Shown: piece after piece, positions 31,643 through 39,640 of the stretch
How positions within the stretch are numbered: position 1 is the stretch's first letter
How the letters are laid out: every line of letters starts with the position of its first letter
Virus record (IMG/VR): IMGVR_UViG_3300044834_000092
Coordinates: 1-51,684 of that record
Source: a virus
Strand: one strand, 5' to 3'
DNA: 51,684 nt
Made by a program: the position numbers and the translations under genes
The notes under the pieces: generated by a model
Told to the model about the DNA's origin: nothing
The model's input: only the letters and a program-made list of their open reading frames with translations
Databases searched by the model: none

Positions 31643-32287
31643 ATGGCTCAGACCATCACGGTGACAAAAATTCTGGCAGCAGCCGATGACGATGGGGTTT
31701 CTGCCTCGCAGACCCCGTCCGGCGCTGGCAATCTCACCATTGCTGGGGCGCTGGCCACGGGCGGCGTCGCCACGCTCGACACCGGTAGGCGAGTCATCAT
31801 CACGTCCGCCGCCGATGACACGGCGCGCACCTTCACGATCTATGGCACCAATCAAGACGGCGCGGCGCAGAGCGAAGCGGTGACCGGCGCCAGTGGAGCC
31901 GCGGCAACTTCCCTGCTCGATTTCAAAACGGTGACCAGGGTCGCCGTCGATGCGGCCACGGCCGGCGCGGTCAAGGTCGGCACCAATGGGGTCGGCGCGA
32001 CCCGCTGGATCGCCGCCAATCCTTACGGTCCCCTCGCCGACCTATCGATCGGCACCACTGTGTCAGGCACGGTGAACTACACCGTTCAATACACGCTCGA
32101 CGCCGATCCGTTCGGCTTTCGGTCACCCACGATCAGCGCGGCGCTCAAGGCATGGAACGTCACGGCGCTGGCCAGCAAGACCGCGGACACCGACGGCCAG
32201 ATCACCTTCCCGGTCACGGCATGGCGACTCCAAATCAATTCCGGGGCCGGCACCGCGTCGGCCCGCGGCATTCAGCAGGGTGGCTGA
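31643..32287 (+). CDS. Structural protein, beta-rich, 214 aa
   Basis: Good ttgtcATG start after the terminator. Sequence is Thr/Ala/Gly-rich and almost wholly beta (TGRRVIITSAADDTARTFTI, VNYTVQYTLDADPF), similar to phage tail or head-fibre proteins. No enzyme motif. Function inferred only from location. Confidence 0.6.
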   Translation: MAQTITVTKILAAADDDGVSASQTPSGAGNLTIAGALATGGVATLDTGRRVIITSAADDTARTFTIYGTNQDGAAQSEAVTGASGAAATSLLDFKTVTRVAVDAATAGAVKVGTNGVGATRWIAANPYGPLADLSIGTTVSGTVNYTVQYTLDADPFGFRSPTISAALKAWNVTALASKTADTDGQITFPVTAWRLQINSGAGTASARGIQQGG

Positions 32288-32290
32288 GCC

Positions 32291-32995
32291 ATGACATCCA
32301 GCGGGACATATGCCTACGCGCCGGCCCTGTCGGACCTGATCATTCAGGCGTTCGGCCGTTGCCAGATCAGGCGCTCAGCGCTGACCGCCGAACATCTTTC
32401 GGATGCGAAGGAGTGCGCCAACCTGTTGCAGGTGGAATGGGCAAACCGCAGCGGGATTAATCTGTGGACCGTCGATCTGGTCAGCCAGGCCCTCACCGCG
32501 GGCACCGCGACCTATAACCTCGAGGCGCGCACCCTCGGCATTCTCGCCGCCTATATTTCGACCGGAACGCCGGGGACCGACCGCATCATCACGTCGATCA
32601 GCCGTGACGACTACGCCGCGTTTCCGGACAAGACCACAACAGGGGTGCCCACCGTTTATTGGTTCAACCGGCAGGTCACGCCGCAGATCACGGTTTGGCA
32701 ATCCCCTGACACCGCGGCGACCTACACCCTGAAATTCTACCGGGCCCGGCAAATCCAGGACGCCGCGATCACGTCGGGCCAGAACGCGGAAATACCATAT
32801 CGTTTCCTTGAGGCCTATACCGCGGCGCTCGCGCTCGCCCTGTCGCGGCTCTATCCGCCGCAGGACGCACAGGTCCGTGCCGACCTGAAAGAACAGGCGG
32901 CGCAATCCTGGATCGAAGCCTCGACCAAGGATGTCGAGGATGTGCCGCTCAGCTTCGCGCCCGCCGTTTCCTCATATTACCGGGGGGCCGCGTGA
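32291..32995 (+). CDS. Head-tail adaptor-like protein, 234 aa
   Basis: Residues 10-45 (ALSDLIIQAFGRCQIRRSAL, then AEHLSDAKECANLLQVEWAN) and NLWTVDLVSQALTAGTATYNL match the fold of podovirus adaptor proteins that sit under the portal. C-terminal helix (ALALALSRLYPPQDAQVRADL) is similarly typical. It probably joins the portal to the tail hub. A second adaptor-like protein is encoded at 38987. Confidence 0.65.
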   Translation: MTSSGTYAYAPALSDLIIQAFGRCQIRRSALTAEHLSDAKECANLLQVEWANRSGINLWTVDLVSQALTAGTATYNLEARTLGILAAYISTGTPGTDRIITSISRDDYAAFPDKTTTGVPTVYWFNRQVTPQITVWQSPDTAATYTLKFYRARQIQDAAITSGQNAEIPYRFLEAYTAALALALSRLYPPQDAQVRADLKEQAAQSWIEASTKDVEDVPLSFAPAVSSYYRGAA

Positions 32996-33258
32996 TGGCA
33001 CGGCCGCACGGCAGAGCCACGGTTGATCCAACGGCGCCCCGGGCCTGGGCGAGCTGCCAGCGTTGTTCCGTTCCGGTCAACCACAGCGAGTTGCGTCCGC
33101 AGATGGAAGTGATGGGCACCGGGCTGCGCCCCACCGGCTTTCTGGTCTGTGGCCGATGCGAGGACCGGCCGGCCTGGCACCTCAAAGCCAAAGTCTTGCC
33201 GCCGGATCCTGTTCCGGTCGAGAACCCACGCCCCGTCGAATACGGGAGGGACGCATGA
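32995..33258 (+). CDS. Zinc-ribbon protein, 87 aa
   Basis: ATG at 32995 overlaps the previous stop (TGATG). Two CxxC pairs, SCQRCSV and VCGRCED, about 30 residues apart, should form a zinc ribbon. Short zinc-ribbon proteins in tail operons are known from other podoviruses. Role unknown. Confidence 0.6.
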   Translation: MARPHGRATVDPTAPRAWASCQRCSVPVNHSELRPQMEVMGTGLRPTGFLVCGRCEDRPAWHLKAKVLPPDPVPVENPRPVEYGRDA

Positions 33259-33713
33259 AGCTCGCATTCATGGTCACCGATGGCGGCGCACATCCTCCCG
33301 AGAAATGGGCCGATGCCACCGCGAATGAGATCGTCGATCTGATCCGCATCGAAGAGACAGCGGCGGAAGAGACAAAGGCCAACGGCATTCTGGAAAAGCG
33401 CGAGTTCGGAGCGCGGCTGCTGCGCCCGCTCCTCGCCGGGTTTCAGGCGTTCGAGGCCGATGAGGCTTTGCCAGGCGACGACGAGATCAAGACCAGGATC
33501 GAAACCGCTATCGCCGCGGTGGCACACGCGGCGCAAGGCACGATGTTCGCCCAACATTTTCTAGAGCCGGAACGCGTCTTGTTTCTGCGCGACCTGTTTC
33601 TCCGCCGGTTCAGCACGGCATCGAAAGAGTATCTGGCGTGGAAGCAGCAGGGGTCCGACCAGTCGGAACAGGACACGAGCCGGGCCGCCGCGCCTTCGGC
33701 CGCACAGCAATAG
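33255..33713 (+). CDS. Hypothetical protein, 152 aa
   Basis: Start overlaps the previous TGA (ATGA) with ggaggg upstream, so I reject the longer in-frame extension. N-terminus is beta-like (KLAFMVTDGG), then helical from residue 20 to 130 (NEIVDLIRIEETAAEETKAN, FLEPERVLFLRDLFLRRF). The C-terminus is polar and disordered. Possibly a tail assembly factor. Confidence 0.6.
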   Translation: MKLAFMVTDGGAHPPEKWADATANEIVDLIRIEETAAEETKANGILEKREFGARLLRPLLAGFQAFEADEALPGDDEIKTRIETAIAAVAHAAQGTMFAQHFLEPERVLFLRDLFLRRFSTASKEYLAWKQQGSDQSEQDTSRAAAPSAAQQ

Positions 33714-33728
33714 GATAGGAGACCAGTC

Positions 33729-34388
33729 ATGGCGATCACCACGGCAGCAACGACCAGCGGCAAATCCGATTTGCTCTCCGCGCTGTTCTGTTTCAATCAA
33801 AGCCGGACCCCGACCGGGGACACCACCAACGCGGCGTTCACCATCGCCAACGTGTCGAGCCTGACCGGGCTTGCCGTGGGGATGGGGGTGTCAGGCACCG
33901 GAATCCCGGCAAGCACCGTGCTGGCCTCCATCGATTCTGCGACCGGGATCACGCTGAGCAAGGCGGCGACCGCAACCAATTCCGGGGTCACCCTGACCTT
34001 CACCGGCGACGCCATCAAACTCGCGCTGATCAAGGTGTCGATGTCCGGCACTTATGGCGCCGCGACCACCAACTATACCGACGTGACCGGCAACAGCGAC
34101 GAAGTGGCGAGCGGCGGTGGCTACACCACGGCTGGCGTTGCGCTCACCAATGTCAGCCCGACCTCGACCGGCACCACGGCCTTTATCGACTTTGCCGATC
34201 CAAGTTGGACCTCGGCGACGTTCTCCACCACGGGCTGCATCATCTACAACAACACGCGGCGCGGTCCGGTCGCGACCCGCGCGATCTCTGTGCATGACTT
34301 CGGCGGCACCCAAACCGTGTCGGCCGGAACGTTCACCATCATCATGCCAACGCCGGATTCGTCTAGTGCAATCTACCGTATAGCCTAA
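33729..34388 (+). CDS. Structural protein, beta-rich, 219 aa
   Basis: Thr/Ser/Ala-rich with a beta pattern, including VSSLTGLAVGMGVSGTGIPA and the GxTLSxA segment typical of phage tail proteins. The C-terminal part has FGGTQTVSAGTFTIIMPTPD. The next gene is on the opposite strand and interrupts the tail operon. No enzyme motif. Confidence 0.6.
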   Translation: MAITTAATTSGKSDLLSALFCFNQSRTPTGDTTNAAFTIANVSSLTGLAVGMGVSGTGIPASTVLASIDSATGITLSKAATATNSGVTLTFTGDAIKLALIKVSMSGTYGAATTNYTDVTGNSDEVASGGGYTTAGVALTNVSPTSTGTTAFIDFADPSWTSATFSTTGCIIYNNTRRGPVATRAISVHDFGGTQTVSAGTFTIIMPTPDSSSAIYRIA

Positions 34389-34403
34389 TCGAATTCACAA
34401 TCT

Positions 34404-35588
34404 TCAGTTTGTAGGACGATGATGCACGAAATTTCCACAAGGCGTCGAAAGCGCCTTCTCCGCAGACCAGCCGCTTCGGAGTCGGCGGCTAACGGTGGAG
34501 CCGTCGATTGCGTATTCTTTGCACCAATCGGAAAGTATTTGCGTGCGGCCGCCGACTGTAATGCGCCGGTTAGAGCGCATGTTTCTGTTTTGCTCGCCAC
34601 GTGTGGCCCAACAGCAATTATTCCTGGAATAACCTTTTTCGTTGTCTCGGCGATCAAGAGTTTTTCCGACTGGCTGCAATCCCATTTCTTTCAAGAAGGT
34701 GCCGAAGTCGGACCATTCGGCGACGTAACCAATCCCGCGCCCGCCGTAGTTTTTGTACGCCGGATTCTTCTGGCTGTCGCAACGATGGCGCATCGAGCGC
34801 CAGACCGCCTTGGTTCGCCGCTCTTGCTCCAACCGGTCGTGTTTGGTGACAGTTGTTTTACCAAATACCTCCTCGACCGATTTTCCACTACGAAGTCTTC
34901 GGTCCGCAGTGCGCGGATTGACGCCCTTTGCCGCGCACAGGTCGTGGAAGATGTGGCTCTTTCCATCCAAAATGACATTCCGGTTGTTTCGCCGGTTTCG
35001 GCTTTGGACGGCCATCGTAGCCCAAATGCAGTTCGCCTTGTTGTAAGGGCCGTTGACCATCTTGCGCTCAAGCGTGTGGCGCGATGTGGGCGGGTCGCCC
35101 ATGTCGCCGAGGAAGGCGGCGAAGTCGTCCCATCGTTTGTCGAAGGTAATCCCTCGGCCACCGTAATTCGCGAAACGGCTGTTCTTAGGATTGATGCATC
35201 GGCTTTTGGCGTTGCGCCATGCGAGGTAGGCCTTGGTGTGATCGCGGGAACCGAAGAACAAATCCGGCCGCCTAGATCGCTCTTTGGTCGTGACGGCCTT
35301 GATAGGCTCCCAACCCCTGCTGATGCGTTTCCACACACGGGATTGCTCAAGCCCGTATTCGCGGCACCACGCGCTCATGTTCTTCGTGACGCCAGCGATG
35401 GTGATAGCGACATCGCGCTTGCCGATGATGCGGCGCGGCTTCTTGTTGAACGGTCGGCTGATCGCTTGCTCGAATGTGTCGCCACGCTCGATGCGCATGT
35501 AGATGCGCAGATAGGGCAGATCGAGTTCTCGGCACCACTCGCCAAGCGTCTGGGTTTTTCGACCTCGTTTGTAAAAGCGCGAGCGCAT
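34404..35588 (-). CDS. Putative free-standing homing endonuclease with duplicated YGGRGI modules, 394 aa
   Basis: On the opposite strand, inserted between two plus-strand tail genes. Two modules of about 80 residues (118-200 and 259-340) each have W-x-(2)-M/AK-x-R-C, KNPAYKNYGGRGI, an acidic W-x2-F segment, GYSRNNCCWAT and Q-x-RN. The first module has LERKMVNG where the second has LDRRDNEKG, so it may be degenerate. Four copies of a short HTH-like unit (13-44, 68-99, 212-242 and 349-380), such as SDWCKEYAIDGSTVSRRLRS, surround them. I know the YGGRGI module from phage HNH-like nucleases. I chose the ATG at 35588; a TTG at 35624 is less likely. Confidence 0.7.
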   Translation of the reverse strand: MRSRFYKRGRKTQTLGEWCRELDLPYLRIYMRIERGDTFEQAISRPFNKKPRRIIGKRDVAITIAGVTKNMSAWCREYGLEQSRVWKRISRGWEPIKAVTTKERSRRPDLFFGSRDHTKAYLAWRNAKSRCINPKNSRFANYGGRGITFDKRWDDFAAFLGDMGDPPTSRHTLERKMVNGPYNKANCIWATMAVQSRNRRNNRNVILDGKSHIFHDLCAAKGVNPRTADRRLRSGKSVEEVFGKTTVTKHDRLEQERRTKAVWRSMRHRCDSQKNPAYKNYGGRGIGYVAEWSDFGTFLKEMGLQPVGKTLDRRDNEKGYSRNNCCWATRGEQNRNMRSNRRITVGGRTQILSDWCKEYAIDGSTVSRRLRSGWSAEKALSTPCGNFVHHRPTN

Positions 35589-35629
35589 AGCAACCACTTT
35601 CACAATATCTAGGACAAAAGACAAGCAAA

Positions 35630-36697
35630 ATGTCCGCGCTGCTCAGCATCGTCAAAATGACCACGGCGACGACCGGGACCGGCACGATCACGCTGGGCTC
35701 GGCCGTGTCGGGCTTTTTGACCGCGGCGCAGTCCAACGCCGTGAATGGCCGCACCTATTCCTATGGCATCGCGGACGGTTCCAATTCCGAGGTGGGCTAC
35801 GGCGTCTATACCTCGTCTGGAACCACGCTGACCCGCAACGTCATCGCCTCGACCAACGGCAATGCCGCGATCAATCTGTCCGGCTCGGCCGTGGTGTTCT
35901 TTACGCCTAACGAGCGGGACTTCCTCACCGGGGGCGAAACAGACGTGGCCTCGGCCACGACCTGCGACATCGGAGCAGCCGCGACCCGCCAGGTCAGGAT
36001 CACCGGCACCACGACCATCACGTCGTTCGGCACCGTGGCCAATGCGATTTGCTTGGTCCGGTTCGCCGGGATACTGACCCTCACCTATAACGCGACCAGC
36101 TTGATCCTGCTGGGCGCCGCGACCCGCACCACAGCGGCGGGCGACGTTGGTCTCTATACCTCTGATGCGTCCGGCAATTGGCGTGAGCTGATGTATTTCC
36201 GCGCCGCCTCCGATCTCACCTCGATGTTTGTCGCGCCGGGCCAGATCAAGTTCCCGGCGACGCAAAACGCCTCGGCCGATGCGAATACGTTGGATGACTA
36301 CGAGGAGGGAACGTTCACCCCCACGTTCACGGCATCCACCACACCGCCGACAGGCGTGACCTATGCCGAGCAAGTCGGTGCATACACCAAGATTGGGAAC
36401 CTGGTGACCTACTCTTATTCGTGTGGGTTGAGTTCGAAGGGTACCGGCGGGGTTGGGCGGCCCGAGGTTGCCGGACTTCCGTTTTCTCAGGGCGCGCTCG
36501 GGCGCCCCGGCGGTTTAGCATTTTTTGGTAGTTACGCCAACGTCACCCTCTCTGACAACATTCAACTTTACGGGTTCAACACCGGCACCAATGTCACATA
36601 TTACGAAATTGGAGAGGCTTTGTCATTTTCGGATGCGGCTTGGAGTGCTGTCGGAAACGCCTCATATATCCGGCAAACCGGCCATTACTATGTTTGA
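35630..36697 (+). CDS. Tail fibre protein, 355 aa
   Basis: N-terminal region includes GTGTITLGSAVSGFLTAAQS and YGVYTSSGTTLTRNVIAST, a repeated adhesin-like domain seen in many tail fibres. The C-terminal 110 residues begin LDDYEEGTFTPTFTAS and continue VTYAEQVGAYTKIGNLV, with a GLPF turn. That domain is a common receptor-binding tip of tail fibres. It probably recognises the host surface. Confidence 0.75.
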   Translation: MSALLSIVKMTTATTGTGTITLGSAVSGFLTAAQSNAVNGRTYSYGIADGSNSEVGYGVYTSSGTTLTRNVIASTNGNAAINLSGSAVVFFTPNERDFLTGGETDVASATTCDIGAAATRQVRITGTTTITSFGTVANAICLVRFAGILTLTYNATSLILLGAATRTTAAGDVGLYTSDASGNWRELMYFRAASDLTSMFVAPGQIKFPATQNASADANTLDDYEEGTFTPTFTASTTPPTGVTYAEQVGAYTKIGNLVTYSYSCGLSSKGTGGVGRPEVAGLPFSQGALGRPGGLAFFGSYANVTLSDNIQLYGFNTGTNVTYYEIGEALSFSDAAWSAVGNASYIRQTGHYYV

Positions 36698-36709
36698 TAG
36701 GACCATGCC

Positions 36710-37096
36710 ATGAGCAACATTCAGTGCCGGACCATCGTCGATCAAGTAGAGATCGGCCGCGACGGCGCGGTGCTGGTTCGCCTTGCCAAGCAGATCGTCG
36801 ATGGCGATAAGTTGCTGGCCTCGGCGTGGCACCGCATGTCGGTCAATCCCGGTGACGATCTCGACCTGCAAATATCCTATGTCTGCGCCAACCTCACGCA
36901 TCTCGGCGCGGGCGTCCCGAAAACAGATGAATGGGCGCGGGTCCGCCGGGTCGTGGCCACTGAGCACACCCCTGACGTCATCGCCGCCTTTGCCAAAGCG
37001 CAGAGCGCTGCGGTCGCCGCGCTGGCGCCGTCCACCGCCGCTGTTCCGGCCTCGCCTGCCCCAGACCATCGCGACGAAAAAGCCGCCAAGAAATAG
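36710..37096 (+). CDS. Hypothetical protein, 128 aa
   Basis: Begins right after the fibre gene. Beta-rich start (NIQCRTIVDQVEIGRDGAVL), a middle containing WHRMSVNPGDDLDLQISYV, and an Ala-rich C-terminus that ends in DHRDEKAAKK. The DNA for DHRDEK is one arm of an 18-bp inverted repeat shared with the convergent gene. Possibly a tail accessory protein. Confidence 0.55.
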   Translation: MSNIQCRTIVDQVEIGRDGAVLVRLAKQIVDGDKLLASAWHRMSVNPGDDLDLQISYVCANLTHLGAGVPKTDEWARVRRVVATEHTPDVIAAFAKAQSAAVAALAPSTAAVPASPAPDHRDEKAAKK

Positions 37097-37140
37097 CCGA
37101 GCTATCGGCAAACAATCTGGAATTTTTCGTCGCGATGGTC
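37064..37140. repeat. 18-bp perfect inverted repeat joining two convergent genes
   Basis: GACCATCGCGACGAAAAA at 37064-37081 is repeated as its exact reverse complement at 37123-37140, separated by 41 bp that hold both stop codons. Each arm encodes DHRDEK at the C-terminal end of its own gene. A long stem could act as a bidirectional terminator or be a trace of inversion. Confidence 0.65.
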
Positions 37141-37407
37141 GGACGGAAGTGCGAACGTCTGGTCAAATTGAACGTACAGCTTCCCGAGCGCAGCGGTGCA
37201 ATTCTTCGCGCCGTAACTGCTGACCTGGCAGATCAGTTTTATCATCTCGTCGCGCGAAGCGTTCAGCGTCTTGGCGTCAATCGCTTGCTCGATCCCCAAG
37301 CAGGCTCGATCTTCTTCAAGCATCTTAAGGGCCGACTCGGGCTGTGCCACTGCATTGGACCACGTCAGGCCAGCCGCAGCAGCGCCTAGTATAATGAGGA
37401 GCCGCAT
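37102..37407 (-). CDS. Small secreted Cys-containing protein (moron-like), 101 aa
   Basis: ATG at 37407 with an agaggagag ribosome-binding site, in preference to an upstream start. The first 21 residues are a signal peptide (MRLLIILGAAAAGLTWSNAV). The mature part contains four cysteines (in RACLGIEQ, IKLICQVS, AKNCTAAL and IVCR), likely two disulphides. It lies opposite to the surrounding late operon, the arrangement expected of a lysogenic-conversion gene. Function unknown. Confidence 0.65.
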   Translation of the reverse strand: MRLLIILGAAAAGLTWSNAVAQPESALKMLEEDRACLGIEQAIDAKTLNASRDEMIKLICQVSSYGAKNCTAALGKLYVQFDQTFALPSDHRDEKFQIVCR

Positions 37408-37598
37408 AGGACTCTCCTCTGGTTGCACATTGCTACCATACAACTGCAACCTAAAGGAAGGCTATGCGCCTCGTTACCACCGTTTTGTGCTTGGTTTCGC
37501 GGTCACCCTTGAACCGCCAAGCCTAGCCGCGCTATGTTGAATCCCCCGATAATTGCTTTCCTGCTCTCCCGTTTGCCGCCCTGTTCACGGGAAAGCGG
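37408..37598. other. 190-bp gap containing the likely moron promoter region
   Basis: No gene seen. It separates the divergent moron and the next tail gene, so it should hold the moron's promoter. I could not identify a convincing -35/-10 pair. The next ATG (37599) is preceded by gggaaag. Confidence 0.3.
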
Positions 37599-38660
37599 AT
37601 GCTCGGCCATTATCCTCTTGGTCATTCCCCCCTTGGCGCGGTGGAACCGACCTGTGTTCCGACCGGGGTGGCCGCCACCGCGGCGGCCGGAACCGTCCAG
37701 GCCAAGGTAAATCCTCTCGCAACCGGCGTCGCGGCCACCGTCAGTCTTGGGTCGGTCGCGGTAACCTTCGACCTAGCGGTCTCGGTCTCCGGCGCGGCGT
37801 CCACGGCTTCGGCCGGAACCACGCAGACCCAGGTCAGCAACGCCATCACCGGCAATGCATGTGGGGTCAGTCTGGGAACTTTGATCCCGGCTTTCGCCGG
37901 GGAAACTGTTGGCGTTCAAGCCACGGCATCGGCAGGATCGGTGTTGCCAACGCTCAACATGCCCCTGACCGGGGTTTCCGCCACCGCCGCCGTGGCTGCT
38001 TCGTTCGATGAAACCGTGTCGGCGCTGATCGCCGGCGTTGCGGCGAGCGCCGCGGCCGGCCTCGGGTTGGCCAATGTTTGCGCCACACCCACCGGGGTGG
38101 CCGCGACGGTAAGCACGACCGTGTTGGACCGACCGCAGTACGACGCCAACGTGCCGATCTCCGGCGTCGCGGTGCAGGCCGCCACCTCTGCCATGCTGCT
38201 CGGCCAATTAGTATCGATCAGCGGTGTCGCCGGCACTGCATCGGCGGGAAGCCATGGCTTCCTTATCGAAAAAGCACTGGCCGGAACCTCTGGCACCGTG
38301 GGGCTCGGCACGCTCGTTCCCAATTCACTCATTGCGCCGCTCGGCGTCTCGGCCCAAGCCTTCGCTGGTTCCCTGCTCGCCAATCCTAAAACCAATCCGT
38401 TGGGCGTGTCGGTTCAAGCCCTGCCCGGCGGGGGCATCGCCGACCTCGACGTGTTTATGGCCGGGGTGCAGGGCACCACAGCGCTGGGCTCCATCATCTG
38501 GAATCCAGGGAGCAACCCGTTCGGAGTGGGATCGGCAATCGGGGTCGGCGCCCTGCTTCCGAACGTCTTGATGGTCACCGCCAAGCAGACCTTGGCCAAC
38601 GCGGCGTATCGCATCCGTTCCGTGGACGCGATGCAGCGCGTCCGCTCCGTGGGGATTTGA
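37599..38660 (+). CDS. Repeat-rich structural protein, about 15 copies of a 20-23-aa unit, 353 aa
   Basis: After the opening MLGHYPLGHSPLG the protein consists of degenerate repeats with the core GVxATAxxGS (GVAATAAAGTV, GVSATAAVA, GVQATASAGSV, GVAGTASAGS and GVSAQAFAGSL). The regular spacing of hydrophobic and Gly residues suggests a beta-solenoid or fibre. A short basic C-terminus follows (YRIRSVDAMQRVRSVGI). Probably a tail or fibre component. PLG repeats occur also in the tail hub protein at 39640. Confidence 0.65.
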   Translation: MLGHYPLGHSPLGAVEPTCVPTGVAATAAAGTVQAKVNPLATGVAATVSLGSVAVTFDLAVSVSGAASTASAGTTQTQVSNAITGNACGVSLGTLIPAFAGETVGVQATASAGSVLPTLNMPLTGVSATAAVAASFDETVSALIAGVAASAAAGLGLANVCATPTGVAATVSTTVLDRPQYDANVPISGVAVQAATSAMLLGQLVSISGVAGTASAGSHGFLIEKALAGTSGTVGLGTLVPNSLIAPLGVSAQAFAGSLLANPKTNPLGVSVQALPGGGIADLDVFMAGVQGTTALGSIIWNPGSNPFGVGSAIGVGALLPNVLMVTAKQTLANAAYRIRSVDAMQRVRSVGI

Positions 38661-38662
38661 AA

Positions 38663-38977
38663 ATGGCAAGGGCAAGCCGCGACTTCGATCCGATCCATCC
38701 GACCGAAAGCGAGGTGTTCACCTTCGATTTCGTCAAAGACCTGCCGGATGGCGACACAATTGTCTCCGCCGCCTTCACGATCTCGGTGAGATCCGGCACC
38801 GATGCCTCGGTCGCGACCCGCCTGATCGGATCGCCCGCCATCATCGGAACCAATGTGCTGCACCGGGTCGGCAACTGCCTGGCCAACGTCACCTACCGCT
38901 TGGACGCTCAAGTGGTCACGACGCAAAGCAACACGCTCAAGCTCTACGCCCATATTCCCTGCGTCTCTCCTTACTAG
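38663..38977 (+). CDS. Structural protein, small beta-sandwich type, 104 aa
   Basis: ATG at 38663; an in-frame TTG two codons earlier is unlikely. Begins ASRDFDPIHPTESEVFTFDF, then DGDTIVSAAFTISVRSGTDA, and CLANVTYRLDAQVVTTQSN. This pattern fits an immunoglobulin-like domain widespread in phage tail operons. No function established. Confidence 0.6.
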   Translation: MARASRDFDPIHPTESEVFTFDFVKDLPDGDTIVSAAFTISVRSGTDASVATRLIGSPAIIGTNVLHRVGNCLANVTYRLDAQVVTTQSNTLKLYAHIPCVSPY

Positions 38978-38986
38978 GACCGCGCC

Positions 38987-39640
38987 ATGACGTATGAAGA
39001 ATATCTCGATTCAATTCGCAAGTTGATCGTCACCGATCAGAACTCCGGCGATACGGATTTTGAACTGATGATCCCGCGCATGATCGAATACGCGGAACTG
39101 CGCATCCATCGCGATCTCGATTTGCTCACGGCGCACGGCACGGCGGCGGGCACCGCGCTCACCGCGGGGAGCCGAGACACCACGGTCCCGGCCTCCATTC
39201 TCATCGTGGAAGGTCTCAACGTGGTCAGCCCCGCCGGCACCGCTCCCGAGGCGGGAACACGTATTTCGCTGGACCGGGTCAGCCTGGCATTCCTCAATGC
39301 GACCTGGCCGGTCGCGGCCACCACAGGCGTCCCCGCGAAATACGCGCTGCTCAGCGATACCGCAGTGAGAATTGCCCCAACCCCAAACGGTGCCTATCAA
39401 ACCGAGTTCATCGGGATGACCCGGCCCACCCTGCTCTCGTCGGCGCAAGCAACGACATTTATCAGCACTCAGCTTCCCGATCTGCTGATCGCGGCTTCGA
39501 TGGTTTTTGTCGCCGGCTACCAGCAGAACTACGGAGCCGCGGTGAACAACCCGGAAATGGCCGGGTCGTGGCAGACCCAATATGACAAGCTGCTGGCCGG
39601 GGTGAACGGCGAAGAACTGCGCAGGAAAGCCGCCGCGTAA
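38987..39640 (+). CDS. Head-tail adaptor protein (SU10/P22 gp4-like), 217 aa
   Basis: N-terminus MTYEEYLDSIRKLI followed by FELMIPRMIEYAELRIHRDL is the hallmark of a podovirus adaptor family (SU10-like adaptor). A beta-rich part with YALLSDTAVRIAPTP and a C-terminal helical tail (KLLAGVNGEELRRKAAA) follow. It should bind under the portal ring, and the tail hub gene starts at its stop codon. Confidence 0.7.
   Translation: MTYEEYLDSIRKLIVTDQNSGDTDFELMIPRMIEYAELRIHRDLDLLTAHGTAAGTALTAGSRDTTVPASILIVEGLNVVSPAGTAPEAGTRISLDRVSLAFLNATWPVAATTGVPAKYALLSDTAVRIAPTPNGAYQTEFIGMTRPTLLSSAQATTFISTQLPDLLIAASMVFVAGYQQNYGAAVNNPEMAGSWQTQYDKLLAGVNGEELRRKAAA

Noticed and set aside
34419-35612. Long plus-strand open frame (397 codons) opposite the homing-nuclease-like gene
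   Set aside because: The minus-strand frame has repeated, recognisable YGGRGI and HTH units; the plus-strand translation shows no motifs and is antisense shadow of a GC-rich gene.
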